From positions 124,001 to 188,000 of the forward strand of contig JAJDZZ010000045.1 in NCBI GenBank assembly GCA_022824405.1: a stretch of DNA of 64,000 bases, written 5' to 3'. This DNA is from Opitutales bacterium. GTDB taxonomy: Bacteria > Verrucomicrobiota > Verrucomicrobiia > Opitutales > UBA2995. Made by a program: the position numbers and the translations under genes. Below, in pieces: positions 18,218 to 28,271 of the stretch. A model generated the notes under the pieces. It saw only the letters and a list, made by a program, of their open reading frames with translations. It was not told the origin of the DNA and did no database searches. Positions within the stretch are counted from its first letter, which is position 1. Each line of letters begins with the position of its first letter.

Positions 18218-18580
18218 ATGAAAACTCTGCCCCAAGGCGTTCGATTAGGTAACGAACAATTGATCCAGCTCACCGAATCCGCCGGTGACAAGTTAGGCGA
18301 ATTACTTGCCGTTGAACCGGAGGACGCGGTTTTGCGCGTCAGGATATCAGGCGGCGGCTGCAATGGGCTCTCCTACAAATTGGATTTTGTGCGGGATTAC
18401 AGGCGGGGCGATATTCTGGTGGAATCGGCCGGTTCCCAGGTAGTGGTGGATTGCAAAAGCGCCCTTTATCTGAAGGGAACGACCCTGGATTACTCCCATG
18501 CCCTTGTAGGCGGAGGATTCAGGTTTGCCAATCCCAACGCCAAGTCCAGTTGCTCCTGTGGAGAAAGTTTCAACGTGTAA
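18218..18580 (+). CDS. A-type iron-sulfur carrier protein (IscA/ErpA/HesB family)
   Basis: Delivers iron-sulfur clusters to target enzymes. The 120-residue protein has the three conserved cysteines of the family: GGGCNGLSYKL (about residue 47) and the C-terminal CSCGESFNV. The family usually has about 105-120 residues. It is separate from the suf operon at 20.5-25.8 kb on the other strand, and could be the ErpA or SufA counterpart; the sequence alone does not decide between these. Confidence 0.93.
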   Translation: MKTLPQGVRLGNEQLIQLTESAGDKLGELLAVEPEDAVLRVRISGGGCNGLSYKLDFVRDYRRGDILVESAGSQVVVDCKSALYLKGTTLDYSHALVGGGFRFANPNAKSSCSCGESFNV

Positions 18581-18822
18581 ATTCCCCATCAAATGGGCAC
18601 CCTTACGGAATTGGGCTTGCCATCCTCAATTCTAATCTACATGGAACAAGGTAACAATTTCCCATCCAGCCACCAATAAATGGAATTCGAAAACGCAGTA
18701 ATGCCTTTGATCGGGATCACTCAAACGGATTGCCGATTGGTAAAGTGGGGATTTATGGCTCCTATTAAAATTCCGCAAGATGGCGCGGAGTGCATCCCTA
18801 ACCCGGCAGAGGGCAACTGTTA

Positions 18823-19410
18823 ATGCCCAGGAGAGGTGGCCGGCCCAGGCGGAAATGGGTTCCAAGAATCCGAAAGAATGAAAGAATTCGGGCTCGACAG
18901 ATCAGGGTCATTGGTCCCGATAGCAAGCAAATCGGGATAATGCACCCCAAGGAAGCCTTGTCCATGGCCAAGCGGCTCGGCCTTGATTTGGTGGAAATTT
19001 CCGCTTCGGCCAAACCTCCCGTTTGCCGAATACTGGACTTCGGAAAATACCGCTACCAACAATCTAAAAAAGGCAAGGACGCCAAGACGCAACGGACGAA
19101 AAACAAGGTCAAGGAAGTCAAGTTCCGGGTGCGGATCGAGGACCATGATTATTTTACCAAAATCAAGCGTGCCGAGGAATTTTTGGGCCGGGGGAACAAG
19201 GTGAAGTTGACCCTCATGTTTCGCGGCAGGGAGATAGAACACAAGGATTTGGGATTCGATACCATAGCCCGGGCCGTCAGGGACCTCAACCACATCGGTC
19301 ATCAAGATATGGAGGCGCGTCTGGCTGGGCGCTTTATCAACACCATGGTATCGCCCCTTCCGGAGAATCAGCGGTCATTCAAGTACAACGACCAAGAACC
19401 GGAGGATTGA
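18823..19410 (+). CDS. infC: Translation initiation factor IF-3
   Basis: Binds the 30S subunit and proofreads initiator tRNA and start codon choice. The 195-residue protein has the N-domain (NERIRARQIRVIGPDSKQIG, GLDLVEISASAKPPVCRILD, FGKYRYQQSKK) and the C-domain (KEVKFRVRIEDHDY, KVKLTLMFRGREIEHKDLG). An ATG is used rather than the rare AUU found in many infC genes; AGAGGG sits about 12 bases upstream. The expected neighbours rpmI and rplT are absent: an amidase gene follows after seven bases. The 242-base gap before infC holds no gene and no structure I can name. Confidence 0.95.
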   Translation: MPRRGGRPRRKWVPRIRKNERIRARQIRVIGPDSKQIGIMHPKEALSMAKRLGLDLVEISASAKPPVCRILDFGKYRYQQSKKGKDAKTQRTKNKVKEVKFRVRIEDHDYFTKIKRAEEFLGRGNKVKLTLMFRGREIEHKDLGFDTIARAVRDLNHIGHQDMEARLAGRFINTMVSPLPENQRSFKYNDQEPED

Positions 19411-19417
19411 GTTTCCA

Positions 19418-20473
19418 GTGATCGGTGATAGGCATATTCTAATGGCAAGGCCGCACTTCCAGTGGGGGTCCATACTCCTTCTCTGCCTGGGTTTGGAGAT
19501 GGGCTTGGTGTCATCCGGATCGGGGGCGGGGTTCCCGCTCACCCAGACGGATGCCATCTTGTACAACAGGCCCTATACGGAGCTGAAAACCGTAGCCGGC
19601 AAGATGGGGATGCGTTACCAACAATCCCGCGACATGAAGACCGGCACCCTTTCCAGCCGGTGGACCTCCCTCAAATTCAGTCAAAACAGCCGCGTGATGC
19701 TGTTGAACAATTTCAAGATTTACCTGGGGTTTGCCGTGGCCGGCAGCAAGGGGAGGCTATACCTCTCCTCCCAGGATATGAACAATATCATTCGACCCCT
19801 GCTCACACCACAGGTTTTCAGCCACAAGCCTGTATTGAAAAAAATTGTCATCGACCCCGGTCATGGCGGAAGAGACCCCGGGTGTTCCAACGATTCGCTT
19901 GGTATGTTGGAGAAGGATCTGGTCCTGGCCTGGGCCAAGCAGTTGAAAGATGCGCTGCAAAAGAGGGGCTATCAGGTTCTGCTGACCCGGCACTCCGACC
20001 GGTACGTGGAAAACACCAATAGGTTCAAATATGCCAACGATGTGAATGCGGATTTGTTCTTGTCGCTGCACTTCAATTCGGTCCAGCGGCCTTCCGTGCA
20101 TGGCATTGAGACTTACGTCTACACCCCGTTGGGTCAGCCCTCCTCCTCCCGGAGCAAAGTCGAGGAAATCGACCTGAAACCGCGCCCCGCCAACCAATAC
20201 GATCCCTGGAGCACTCTGGCTGGATTTAACATTCAACGCCATTTGATCCAATCCATCGGGGGGGTTGATCGAGGATTGAAACGGGCCCGATTTTCCATGT
20301 TGAGCGGTCTGAATTGTCCAGGAGTTCTGCTCGAGGGAGGATTCTTCAGCAACCGTACCGAGGCTAAAAAAATCAAATCCGCCTGGCATCGCAAAAAACT
20401 GGCCGAGGCTGTCGCGTTGGGAGTAGACGCCTACCACGACACCCTGAAAAAAATATCCGGCAAGGACGCCTGA
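19418..20473 (+). CDS. N-acetylmuramoyl-L-alanine amidase (Amidase_3 family)
   Basis: Zinc amidase that cleaves the amide bond between muramic acid and the peptide stem during cell separation. A signal segment covers about residues 12-37. A region of about 100 residues, perhaps envelope-anchoring, comes next, and the catalytic domain starts at [15 protein letters not shown] (about 146). Zinc ligands are visible in DPGHGG, LEKDL and SLHFNS, and the catalytic glutamate in LLEGGFFSN (about 307-315). Length is 351 residues. It follows infC by seven bases, an unusual pairing. ATG 19442, eight codons on, is an alternative start. Confidence 0.9.
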   Translation: MIGDRHILMARPHFQWGSILLLCLGLEMGLVSSGSGAGFPLTQTDAILYNRPYTELKTVAGKMGMRYQQSRDMKTGTLSSRWTSLKFSQNSRVMLLNNFKIYLGFAVAGSKGRLYLSSQDMNNIIRPLLTPQVFSHKPVLKKIVIDPGHGGRDPGCSNDSLGMLEKDLVLAWAKQLKDALQKRGYQVLLTRHSDRYVENTNRFKYANDVNADLFLSLHFNSVQRPSVHGIETYVYTPLGQPSSSRSKVEEIDLKPRPANQYDPWSTLAGFNIQRHLIQSIGGVDRGLKRARFSMLSGLNCPGVLLEGGFFSNRTEAKKIKSAWHRKKLAEAVALGVDAYHDTLKKISGKDA

Positions 20474-20522
20474 ACCCGGGATTTGGCACAACCCGGGCTG
20501 AAGATAGGGCAAGCCATCCGGA

Positions 20523-21101
20523 CTAGATGCTTTCCACAATGGCGTCGGCCAACCCGTAATCGATGGCCTCGACGGCGTTCATGTAAAAGTCCCGGTCCGT
20601 ATCCTCAGTAACCTTTTCGATACTCTGGCCGGAGGACTCGGCCAGGATCTTGTTCAACTCTTCCCGGGTGCGCTCCATTTCCTGGGCCTGGATATTGATA
20701 TCGATAGCCGGCCCTTGGAAACGGCCGTGGATCAATGGTTGGTGTATGAGCACCCTGGCGTAGGGGAAAAGCAGGCGTTTGCCCGGGGCTGCGGCGCAAA
20801 GCAGGATCGAACCCATGCTGGCTGCCATACCCGTTACGGTTACCGAAATAGGCGAGGAAATGAGCTTCATGGTGTCGTAGATTGCCATTCCTGCGGTGAT
20901 GCTTCCCCCTGGGGTGTTGAGATAGAAAGAGATCTCCTTGCCCGGATCGGTCCACTCCAGGTAAAGCAGCTTTTCCGTGATTTCCTTGGCCGACTTGTCG
21001 TTTACCTCCCCCCAAAGGAAGATCTTCCTTTCCTGGAGAAATTTTTTCTGCACCAATTCTCCCAGAGGAGAGGGGCTCTTTGAATCCGGTTTTTCAGACA
21101 T
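20523..21101 (-). CDS. clpP: ATP-dependent Clp protease proteolytic subunit
   Basis: Serine peptidase that forms the barrel degraded by ClpA/ClpX. The catalytic triad is present: Ser in GMAASMGSILL, His in LIHQPLIHG and Asp in EDTDRDFYM. The 192-residue form from ATG 21099-21101 is the normal size; an upstream in-frame start would add a non-homologous leader. It is the last gene of the minus-strand fur-suf run, 55 bases behind sufT. No clpX follows; amiC converges from the other side. Confidence 0.94.
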   Translation of the reverse strand: MSEKPDSKSPSPLGELVQKKFLQERKIFLWGEVNDKSAKEITEKLLYLEWTDPGKEISFYLNTPGGSITAGMAIYDTMKLISSPISVTVTGMAASMGSILLCAAAPGKRLLFPYARVLIHQPLIHGRFQGPAIDINIQAQEMERTREELNKILAESSGQSIEKVTEDTDRDFYMNAVEAIDYGLADAIVESI

Positions 21102-21156
21102 AGAACGCAATGAAAAGGGGTATGGGCAAAAATTCCAGCGCAATTCGAGGTAGAAT

Positions 21157-21705
21157 TCAAACCAGTCCCAGGACCATTTTTCCTTCTTCTGAGATCATGT
21201 CCTGGTTCCAGGGCGGATCCCAGACAACCTCGACCTTGGCGTTTGACACCCCGGGCAAGGTCATGATTTTTGAGCGGGCATCCTCGGCGATAACCGGCCC
21301 CATGCCACAACCGGGAGCGGTCAAAGTCATTTTCACGTCCACGTGATGGGTCCCGTCCTTCTGCGCCTCGCTTTCGCAAGAGTAAACCAATCCCAGATCT
21401 ACTATATTCACCGGTATCTCCGGATCGTAAACCGATTTCAGTTGTTCCCAAATGGCGGATTCCTGCAAGGGGCCGGAGGCAACGGCTTCCCGTATTTTCT
21501 CCTGGGCCGCCTCCGGTATGTCCATCCCCAGAGCATCCGCGTCGGAACCGGCTATCCGGCTCATTCCATATCGGGAAACCACCGTAAAGGTTCCCCCGAG
21601 CTTTTGCGTTATCGTAACGGAGGTTCCACCGGGGATAACCAACTGGTTGCCCTCCGGTATGATCCGGGCTTCGACGTCGCGGTTGAGGACAATTTGTTCA
21701 GGCAT
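21157..21705 (-). CDS. sufT: Iron-sulfur assembly protein SufT (MIP18/DUF59 family)
   Basis: Accessory factor for Fe-S cluster assembly. The 182-residue protein carries an N-terminal extension of about 80 residues typical of SufT, then the MIP18 core: [20 protein letters not shown] (about 92-111), [19 protein letters not shown] with the conserved cysteine, and [17 protein letters not shown]. It lies between sufD and clpP in the suf operon, which supports the assignment. Confidence 0.93.
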   Translation of the reverse strand: MPEQIVLNRDVEARIIPEGNQLVIPGGTSVTITQKLGGTFTVVSRYGMSRIAGSDADALGMDIPEAAQEKIREAVASGPLQESAIWEQLKSVYDPEIPVNIVDLGLVYSCESEAQKDGTHHVDVKMTLTAPGCGMGPVIAEDARSKIMTLPGVSNAKVEVVWDPPWNQDMISEEGKMVLGLV

Positions 21706-21749
21706 GGAGACTTGGGGCGAAGGGGATCGGGCTCGGGGTTTGAACGGGT

Positions 21750-23084
21750 TCAGGAATTCCTGAATTTTTCATGCACCAGCCGGCGATGGTATTCTGCCAA
21801 TTCCGGGTTATCTATTTTTTCCAGAACCTCCTCGAAGAACCCGAAGACCAGCAGTTGTTGCGCGGCGCGTTTCCCGATCCCGCGAGCCAGGAAGTAGAAA
21901 AGCTGGTTTTCATCCAGTTGGCCGGTGGTAGCGCCATGACTGCACTTCACGTCGTTGGCGAGAATTTCCAGGCCGGGCAGTGAATTCGCCTCCGCCTTCG
22001 GACTGAGCAGCAGGTTTCGGTTGGTTTGGTAGGCATCGGTTTGCTGGGCCGATTTGTCGACTTTGATGAGACCTGAAAAAATGGTTTTGGAGGAATCGAG
22101 AAGGGCGTTTTTAAAGAGAAGGTTGGAACGGGCATGGGGGGCCCGGTGAGTTTGCCGGGTACGTTGGTCCATTTCCTGATCCAGATGGGAAAGGGACAGG
22201 GAGTAGAGTTCCGCGTTGCAGCCGGGTCCTTCGATTATGGAATGGCCTTCATTCCGGGAAAATTTACTGCCGAGGTTCATGCCAAAGGCGCGTATCCGTG
22301 AATCCCGATGGGCTATGGCGGTGAGGGTGTTGAAACTGAGGGAGCGCTCGCTCCAGTTCTGGACATGGTGATATTCCACCTCGGCGCCAGCGCCGGCATA
22401 CAAGGTGCTCACTGCACAGGCGAATTGACGGGAGGAGGCCTCGCTCGAGCTGTAAACATCCACGAAAACCACCCGCGCCCGGTCCCGGGCAATGACGAGG
22501 GTATGGGGGAAAACCGCCGCGTTTTCCGAAATAGCCCAATGTCGACTGACCAGGGGGAGCCTGATTTCCACATTTTCCGGCACATACAACAGGGTGCCAT
22601 TGCGATTCAGAGCGGTATGGAGAGCGGCGAATTTCTCCGATCCCAGGTCCGATTTCTGGGCCATGTAAAATTCTTCCAGAATTCCGGAATGCTTGGAAAA
22701 CGCAGTTTGCAATGGTTCGAAAATTACCCCTTTTTCCGTCAGTTCGCGGGAAAGAGGGGAGTTTTCGAGCAAGTCGTCGTTGCCAAAAACCAGCCTTCCG
22801 GCATAAGAACCGGGATCCTGCGACCGGGCTGCCAAGGCTGCCCTCGAACGACCGTTGATCGCATTGGCCAAACCGAAGGGACCTACTCCCAACCCCCTGA
22901 CATTGGAGAAACGCCAGGATTCCATCTTTCGGTTGGGCAAGGGCAGAGACCGGTATTCCATCCAGCTTTGCCGCTTTTGCTGCAGCAACCAAGGCGGAAG
23001 ATCGGGGTGGCGGCCTTGAAATTGTTCGAAAACCGATTCGGTCAGGAGCTCGGATTCGCGGTTCACTGTTGTGACAGGGGACAT
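21750..23084 (-). CDS. sufD: Fe-S cluster assembly protein SufD
   Basis: Partner of SufB in the SufBC2D scaffold that builds iron-sulfur clusters. The 444-residue protein has the SufD pattern: an N-terminal helical part with [18 protein letters not shown], a central beta-helix with [20 protein letters not shown], and the C-terminal core [23 protein letters not shown], here ending before residue 430. The order sufC-sufB-sufD is conserved in many bacteria. It starts 25 bases after the sufB stop. Confidence 0.94.
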   Translation of the reverse strand: MSPVTTVNRESELLTESVFEQFQGRHPDLPPWLLQQKRQSWMEYRSLPLPNRKMESWRFSNVRGLGVGPFGLANAINGRSRAALAARSQDPGSYAGRLVFGNDDLLENSPLSRELTEKGVIFEPLQTAFSKHSGILEEFYMAQKSDLGSEKFAALHTALNRNGTLLYVPENVEIRLPLVSRHWAISENAAVFPHTLVIARDRARVVFVDVYSSSEASSRQFACAVSTLYAGAGAEVEYHHVQNWSERSLSFNTLTAIAHRDSRIRAFGMNLGSKFSRNEGHSIIEGPGCNAELYSLSLSHLDQEMDQRTRQTHRAPHARSNLLFKNALLDSSKTIFSGLIKVDKSAQQTDAYQTNRNLLLSPKAEANSLPGLEILANDVKCSHGATTGQLDENQLFYFLARGIGKRAAQQLLVFGFFEEVLEKIDNPELAEYHRRLVHEKFRNS

Positions 23085-23109
23085 GGTGCGGAAAATTCCA
23101 TTCTACCGG

Positions 23110-24516
23110 TTAACCCACGGAACCCTCCATCTCGAGGTCGATCAAGCGCTTGAGTTCTACGCTGTATTCCATGGGAAATTGTTTAACCAGGTCGTTGACA
23201 AATCCGTTTACGGCCAAACTCATGGCTTCACCTTCGCTCATGCCGCGTTGCATCAAATAAAAAATTTGTTCGGCGCTGACCTTGGAAACGCTGGCCTCGT
23301 GCTGGACCGAGTTGTGGTTCCCCCGAACCGTTATGGCCGGATAGGTGTCGGTGCGGCTGTTGGCGTTGATGAGCAAGGCATCGCATTCGGTGTTGTTTCT
23401 GCAACCGCGCAGACGCCTGGGGATGTGGACCTGGCCGCGATAGGTGGAACGTCCCTCCCCAACCGAGATACTCTTGGCAATAATGTTGCTGGTGGTCTCA
23501 TCGGCCGCGTGGATCATCTTCGCCCCCGTGTCCTGATGTTGCCCGTCTCCAGCCAGGGCTATGGAAAGAACTTCACCGCGGGCACGCCGACCCTTGAGGA
23601 TGACTCCCGGGTATTTCATGGTAAGGCGAGACCCGATATTGCAATCGATCCACTTCACTTCGGCCTCCTCCTCCGCCCTTGCCCGCTTGGTAACCAGGTT
23701 GAACACATTGGAACTCCAGTTTTGCACGGTAATGTATTGGATTTTCGCTCCCTTGAGAGCGACCAACTCGACCACGGCGGAGTGCAGGGTGGTGGTTTCG
23801 AATTTTGGAGCGGTACACCCTTCCATATAGGTAACTTCCGCTCCCTCGTCCGCGATGATCAAGGTGCGCTCGAACTGGCCGAAACTTTCCGCATTGATCC
23901 GGAAGTAGGCCTGCAATGGCTGTTTAACTTTTACCCCGGGCGGAACATAAATAAAACTGCCTCCGGAGAAAACCGCGCTGTTCAAAGCGCTGAATTTGTT
24001 GTCCGCAACGGGAATGACTTTGGCGAAAAATTTCCGAAAAATTTCCGGGTGCCGTTTCAGCCCTTCGGTCGAGCCTACGAAGATGACGCCGTCTTTGGCC
24101 AAGTCTTCCTTCATGCGGGAGTAGGCGGCTTCGCTGTCAAATTGAGCCTCCACCCCGGCCAGGAAAGCGCGCTCCTGTTCCGGTATGCCCAGGCGTTCGA
24201 AGGTCTCCTTCACGTCGTCCGGAACCTCGTCCCAGGTTCGGCTGGGTTGTTGGCCCTTTGACAGGTAATAACGGAATTTGTCGAAGTGGATATTTTCCAG
24301 GTCCTTCGTGGCCCAGTGAGTGGGGAGGGGTTTTCCCTTGAAGATGTCCAGGGCCTTCAGACGAAAGGCGCGTACCCAATCGTCTTCCTCCTTCACGTCC
24401 GCAATGTAGTTGACCACCCTTTCGTTCAGGCCGATCCCCGCGTCGAATTCATAGGTGGTATCGTAGTGGAAATTTCCTTTTTCCCGATCTATGTCGATGG
24501 CGTTTTCGTTTTTCAT
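23110..24516 (-). CDS. sufB: Fe-S cluster assembly protein SufB
   Basis: Main scaffold subunit of the SUF system. The 468-residue protein shows FEFDAG-like [19 protein letters not shown] at the N-terminus, [27 protein letters not shown] with the cysteine region, CNTECDALL-type [20 protein letters not shown], and the C-terminal [22 protein letters not shown] 24514-24516 gives the expected N-terminus; the longer in-frame start at 24573 would run into the sufC stop region. Gap to sufC is 23 bases. Confidence 0.96.
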   Translation of the reverse strand: MKNENAIDIDREKGNFHYDTTYEFDAGIGLNERVVNYIADVKEEDDWVRAFRLKALDIFKGKPLPTHWATKDLENIHFDKFRYYLSKGQQPSRTWDEVPDDVKETFERLGIPEQERAFLAGVEAQFDSEAAYSRMKEDLAKDGVIFVGSTEGLKRHPEIFRKFFAKVIPVADNKFSALNSAVFSGGSFIYVPPGVKVKQPLQAYFRINAESFGQFERTLIIADEGAEVTYMEGCTAPKFETTTLHSAVVELVALKGAKIQYITVQNWSSNVFNLVTKRARAEEEAEVKWIDCNIGSRLTMKYPGVILKGRRARGEVLSIALAGDGQHQDTGAKMIHAADETTSNIIAKSISVGEGRSTYRGQVHIPRRLRGCRNNTECDALLINANSRTDTYPAITVRGNHNSVQHEASVSKVSAEQIFYLMQRGMSEGEAMSLAVNGFVNDLVKQFPMEYSVELKRLIDLEMEGSVG

Positions 24517-24539
24517 GGTAATTTGCTCTTGTGGTTGGT

Positions 24540-25298
24540 CTACACGCCGGCAGCCATTTCCTCCTTGATCCAATCGTAGCCGCGTTCTTCCACTTCGACC
24601 GCCAGCGACTTGTCACCGCTTTTTACTATGCGACCGTCCACAATGACGTGCACGTAATCGGGAACGATGTGGTTCAACAACCTTTGGTAGTGGGTGATGA
24701 CCAGGATCCCCCGATCTTCCCCGCGCATGTGATTGACCCCCGCGGCAACGATTTTCAAAGCATCGATATCCAAGCCGGAATCGGTCTCGTCCAAAACACA
24801 ATATTTGGGTTCGAGCATGGCCATCTGGAGAATTTCACAGCGCTTTTTCTCTCCGCCGGAAAATCCCTCATTGACCGAACGACCGGTGAATTTGCGGTCG
24901 ATTCCAAGGCGGTCCATCTCCGCGTACAAACGCCGGTAGTAGGCAAGGGCATCGAAGGAATCCTCCTCCCCCTGCCGGGCCTTCAGGGCGGCGCGGATAA
25001 AATTGGCAATGCTCACCCCCGGAATTTCCACCGGATACTGAAAGGCCATGAACAGTCCCGCGCGGGCACGCTGGTCCACTTCCAAATCCAAAAGGTTTTC
25101 CCCGTCCATCAGCACCGCACCGGAGGAAACGGTGTAATGTTCATGGCCGGCCAATGCTTTGGCCAAAGTGGACTTGCCCGATCCATTGGGGCCCATGATG
25201 GCATGGACCTCACCCTTGGGCAGGTTGAGGGACAGGTTGTTGAGGATCGTTTTGCCCTCGACCGAAACGGTCAGGTTTTCGACTTCTAATGAACGCAT
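24540..25298 (-). CDS. sufC: Fe-S assembly ATPase SufC
   Basis: ABC-type ATPase that drives the SufB-SufD scaffold; cytoplasmic and not a transporter. The 252-residue protein has Walker [18 protein letters not shown] (about 37-53), the SufC-specific signature [20 protein letters not shown] (about 146-165), and Walker [16 protein letters not shown]. It is preceded by the Fur-family regulator gene with a 19-base gap. Confidence 0.97.
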   Translation of the reverse strand: MRSLEVENLTVSVEGKTILNNLSLNLPKGEVHAIMGPNGSGKSTLAKALAGHEHYTVSSGAVLMDGENLLDLEVDQRARAGLFMAFQYPVEIPGVSIANFIRAALKARQGEEDSFDALAYYRRLYAEMDRLGIDRKFTGRSVNEGFSGGEKKRCEILQMAMLEPKYCVLDETDSGLDIDALKIVAAGVNHMRGEDRGILVITHYQRLLNHIVPDYVHVIVDGRIVKSGDKSLAVEVEERGYDWIKEEMAAGV

Positions 25299-25317
25299 GC
25301 CATTCTAGTGATTCAGG

Positions 25318-25764
25318 TTATTTCGCGGCCACGCCAGGGGGCTGTTTCGACCGGGTTCCTCTAAAATTCAGCTCTACTTCAGACACGAAAAAGGGCTCAG
25401 GAACCAAACGCTTCAAGGCTTCCAGCACCGTTTTAGGCAATTCCACGTCGGTCACCAGACCCGTTTCATCGCAGAAAAAATGGGCGTGGGGAACGAGGGC
25501 CGGTTCGTAGCGAGTTGACTCGCGTTCGAAATTGACCTGCCGAATGAGACCGCAATGCACCAGCGTCTCCAGGCAATTGTAGACCGTGGCGATGGAAATG
25601 GTGGGCATGGCTTCCCTGCATCTGGTGAAAATCTCCTCTGCCGTGGGATGGTCCCCGGCCATGGAAACAACCCGGTAGACCACCTCCCGTTGCCGGGTGG
25701 AACGCAGGCCCTTGCGGGCCAGGGCTTCGTGTAGATCTTGTAATATTTGGCGCCTTCCCTCCAT
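25318..25764 (-). CDS. Fur-family transcriptional regulator heading the suf operon
   Basis: A 148-residue metal- or peroxide-sensing repressor. The winged-helix domain has GLRSTRQREVVYRVV, HPTAEEIFTRCREA and SIATVYNCLETLVHCGLIRQ. The dimerisation half contains HAHFFCDETGLVTDVELP: the first cysteine of the structural CXXC zinc site is kept but the second is replaced, and no C-terminal CXXC follows. It may therefore act like Irr, Mur or other CXXC-less Fur proteins. ATG 25762-25764 is preferred; GTG 25806 would add a hydrophobic 14-residue leader unlike the family. Being first in the suf run, it probably controls it and itself; the 103-base upstream gap is AT-rich. Confidence 0.92.
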   Translation of the reverse strand: MEGRRQILQDLHEALARKGLRSTRQREVVYRVVSMAGDHPTAEEIFTRCREAMPTISIATVYNCLETLVHCGLIRQVNFERESTRYEPALVPHAHFFCDETGLVTDVELPKTVLEALKRLVPEPFFVSEVELNFRGTRSKQPPGVAAK

Positions 25765-25867
25765 AATAATGAGACTAATTAACAATAAGAAAGGGGTATA
25801 ATTCACAAAAGCAACTTCTTTAGGAGAAAAAGTCTCCCCTTTTCATCAAAGCGTCCCTTTGGATTCC

Positions 25868-26797
25868 TTATTGGCGTTCGGCCAACCAGCGTTCCGCCTC
25901 CATGGCGGCCTGACAACCCATGCCGGCTGCCGTTATGGCCTGCCGGTAGACGTGATCCACGCAATCCCCCGCCACGTAGACTCCTTCCACATTGCTGCAT
26001 ACCTGACTGCCGTTCAAGGGAACGAAGTAGCCATTTTCGTCGGTATCGAGGTGAGAAGCGAAGGCCTGGGTATTGGGGATGTGCCCGATGGCAATAAAGG
26101 CTCCCTTGCAGGGAATGCTCTTTTCCTCACCGTTTATGACGTTCCTGACCCGGACCCCGGATACGGCTTTTTCCTCTGCTCCCTCGAATTCGATGACTAC
26201 GGAGTTCCAGCAAAGCTCGATTTTTTCGTTGGCCAGGGTACGTTGCGCCATGATTTTCGATGCCCTGAGTCGGTCGCGACGGTGGATCAGGGTGACTTTT
26301 GGAGAAAACCGAGTCAGGAAGAGCGCCTCTTCACAGGCGGAATCGCCTCCGCCGACCACAACCACATCCATGCCCCGGTAAAACGGACCGTCGCAGGTGG
26401 CGCAGGTGGAAACGCCCCCGGTGCCAAACAACTTTTTCTCGGAATCCAGGCCCAGTAACCGCGGGGAAGCGCCGGTGGAAACAATGACCGTCTTGGCCCG
26501 GTAGGTTTTTTCCCCTGCTTTGAGGACCTTGATATCCCCGGAAAAATCCACCGATTCTATCCAGTTGAGTTCGTAACGCGCCCCGAACCTGGCCGCCTGT
26601 TGCCGAAGTTTCTCCATCAAGGTGTAACCGTCGATTCCGTCGGGCCATCCCGGGAAGTTTTCCACGTCCGAGGTGGTGGTGAGCTGTCCCCCGGGCAAGT
26701 CGCCTTCGATAACGAGGGGATGCAAATTGGCTCGGGCCGCGTAAATTGCGGCGGTGAGGCCGGCACAGCCGGTACCCAAAATGATAATATTTTCCAT
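25868..26797 (-). CDS. trxB: Thioredoxin-disulfide reductase
   Basis: NADPH-dependent flavoenzyme that reduces thioredoxin. The 309-residue protein has the FAD motif [20 protein letters not shown], the NADPH motif [17 protein letters not shown], and the redox centre [11 protein letters not shown] (about residues 134-144). [25 protein letters not shown] near the C-terminus closes the FAD site. Size is normal for the low-molecular-weight class. It lies upstream of the fur-suf run on the same strand, 103 bases away. Confidence 0.96.
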   Translation of the reverse strand: MENIIILGTGCAGLTAAIYAARANLHPLVIEGDLPGGQLTTTSDVENFPGWPDGIDGYTLMEKLRQQAARFGARYELNWIESVDFSGDIKVLKAGEKTYRAKTVIVSTGASPRLLGLDSEKKLFGTGGVSTCATCDGPFYRGMDVVVVGGGDSACEEALFLTRFSPKVTLIHRRDRLRASKIMAQRTLANEKIELCWNSVVIEFEGAEEKAVSGVRVRNVINGEEKSIPCKGAFIAIGHIPNTQAFASHLDTDENGYFVPLNGSQVCSNVEGVYVAGDCVDHVYRQAITAAGMGCQAAMEAERWLAERQ

Positions 26798-26914
26798 AAC
26801 TGATTCCGGTATTGGGAATGGGCGGTTATTAGATGGGTTCTGTCGTCGAGGTCAAAATATAATCGCCGCCACCCGACCATCTTCATCATCCTCCTTCAGG
26901 GTTGATATTTGGAA

Positions 26915-27751
26915 ATGAGGTTGGCACTTTGGCCCAGCATGGGAGGACCGGTTTCCATTATAGATAGTCATTGCCACCTCGACCGTTTCCACAAAAGAGG
27001 CGCCTTGGAGGAGGCTTTGCAGTCGGCTGGAGATGCTGGAGTGGACCGGATGATTGCGGTGGGCACAAACGAGGCCGATTGGGAAATTTCCCAAATGCTC
27101 GCCCGACAATATTCAGGCGCCATTTTTTACACGGTGGGTCTTCATCCTTCCGAAGTGGGAGAGGATTGGGAACGGCAAGTCATAAAGGTGGCCGGATTCT
27201 TCCAGTTACGGCGGAATCGTCCCGTGGCCCTGGGGGAAATTGGGCTGGATTTCTTTCGCCTGCCTTCCGGGGACCCCGAAAAAGCCGCTTCGATAAAGGA
27301 CCTCCAGCTTCGGGCCTTTCGCAGCCAGTTGGAGCATGCCCGCCGCTTGGACTGTCCCGTTGTAATCCACTCCAGAGGCGCTTATTGGGAATGTATCGAG
27401 GAACTCGATGCTTCCGGAGTAAATTGGGAACGGGTCGTTTTCCATTGTTTCGTTGAGGACGGCGAGGCCATCCGGCAAATAAACAGGAGGGGAGGTCGCG
27501 GATCTTTTACCGGAATCGTGACCTTTAATTCTGCCGAGCAGGTGCGGGAAGCGGTCAAAGTTCAGGGGTTGGAAAAGATCATGGTAGAGACCGATGCCCC
27601 TTATCTCGCTCCCGTCCCCCATCGGGGGAAGCCCTGCCAACCCGCCTTTGCGGCCATCACTGCGCGCTACTGCGGTCGTCTTCTGGGGGTGGAGGAAACC
27701 GCGTTTGCCGCCATCAGCCGGGAGAATACGGAAGCGTTTTTCGGCCTGTGA
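26915..27751 (+). CDS. TatD-family metal-dependent hydrolase (3'-5' exonuclease)
   Basis: Member of the amidohydrolase superfamily; TatD proteins act as DNases. IIDSHCHLDRF (first metal histidines), LGEIGLDFFR, CPVVIHSRGAYWECIEEL, VVFHCFVEDGEAI and the final VETDAPYLAPVPHRGKPCQP are all present. Length is about 278 residues. The start is uncertain: TTG 26909, ATG 26915 and ATG 26939 are in frame, all upstream of the first motif. It is divergent from trxB and converges on the HPr gene. Confidence 0.93.
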   Translation: MRLALWPSMGGPVSIIDSHCHLDRFHKRGALEEALQSAGDAGVDRMIAVGTNEADWEISQMLARQYSGAIFYTVGLHPSEVGEDWERQVIKVAGFFQLRRNRPVALGEIGLDFFRLPSGDPEKAASIKDLQLRAFRSQLEHARRLDCPVVIHSRGAYWECIEELDASGVNWERVVFHCFVEDGEAIRQINRRGGRGSFTGIVTFNSAEQVREAVKVQGLEKIMVETDAPYLAPVPHRGKPCQPAFAAITARYCGRLLGVEETAFAAISRENTEAFFGL

Positions 27752-27806
27752 TCTCGCCTCGCCCTTTTATTTAATCCCTCTTTTCGATCTCCGTGCCGGA
27801 GCGCTC

Positions 27807-28106
27807 TCAGGCTTCGTCGAACTTCCTCTGGAAAAGGGAATTCATTTCGGAAAGCAACTCGGCTCCATCTTCCCCGCTGGCTATGAATTTCAATCGGGAA
27901 CCTTTTCCTGCCGCCAGCATCATAAGGCCCATTATGCTTTTACCGTTTATCAGATCTTTGTCCCGTTCCACATAGACTTCGCTTTTGTACTTATTGGCCA
28001 AACGAACAATCCTGGCGGCGGGACGGGCATGGATACCCATTTTATTGATGACCTCAATAATCATGGTATGCGTATTTTCGTCGCTGGTCTGTTTGGTGGG
28101 TTCCAT
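27807..28106 (-). CDS. HPr-family phosphocarrier protein
   Basis: Small phosphoryl carrier. The active-site histidine lies in MGIHARPAARIVRLANKYKS and the regulatory serine in NGKSIMGLMMLAAGKG, so it has both the EI-dependent histidine and the Ser46-type site recognised by HPr kinase. The form given (99 residues) starts at ATG 28106 with a short polar extension before the fold; ATG 28064 would give a standard 85-residue HPr. No ptsI, PTS transporter or HPr kinase is in the window, so sugar transport or a purely regulatory role cannot be decided. Confidence 0.88.
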   Translation of the reverse strand: MEPTKQTSDENTHTMIIEVINKMGIHARPAARIVRLANKYKSEVYVERDKDLINGKSIMGLMMLAAGKGSRLKFIASGEDGAELLSEMNSLFQRKFDEA

Positions 28107-28271
28107 GGGTTGGGGCAGGCCTGTCCGGCGCGATATTTCGTCTTGAGTTTCACTGTGTAAAGGTCGATTGAACCAATCGTCAAGGGATAATCTTAGAATG
28201 GGAATCCGCAAAAAATATCCCCATATTGAACGAAGTTATCAAACAAACCCGTTCATGGGAAAGGACGCCTC

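Noticed and set aside
20475-20497. CCCGGG-N11-CCCGGG between convergent amiC and clpP as a terminator
   Set aside because: The arms are only six bases and self-palindromic, the loop is long and there is no T-run.
23071-24261. A 396-codon plus-strand frame across sufB
   Set aside because: Antisense shadow of sufB and sufD; no motif and no ribosome-binding site.
25800-25860. GGAGA...TCTCC hairpin upstream of fur as a terminator of trxB
   Set aside because: The stem is five to six bases and the T-run lies on the wrong side for the minus-strand trxB transcript.
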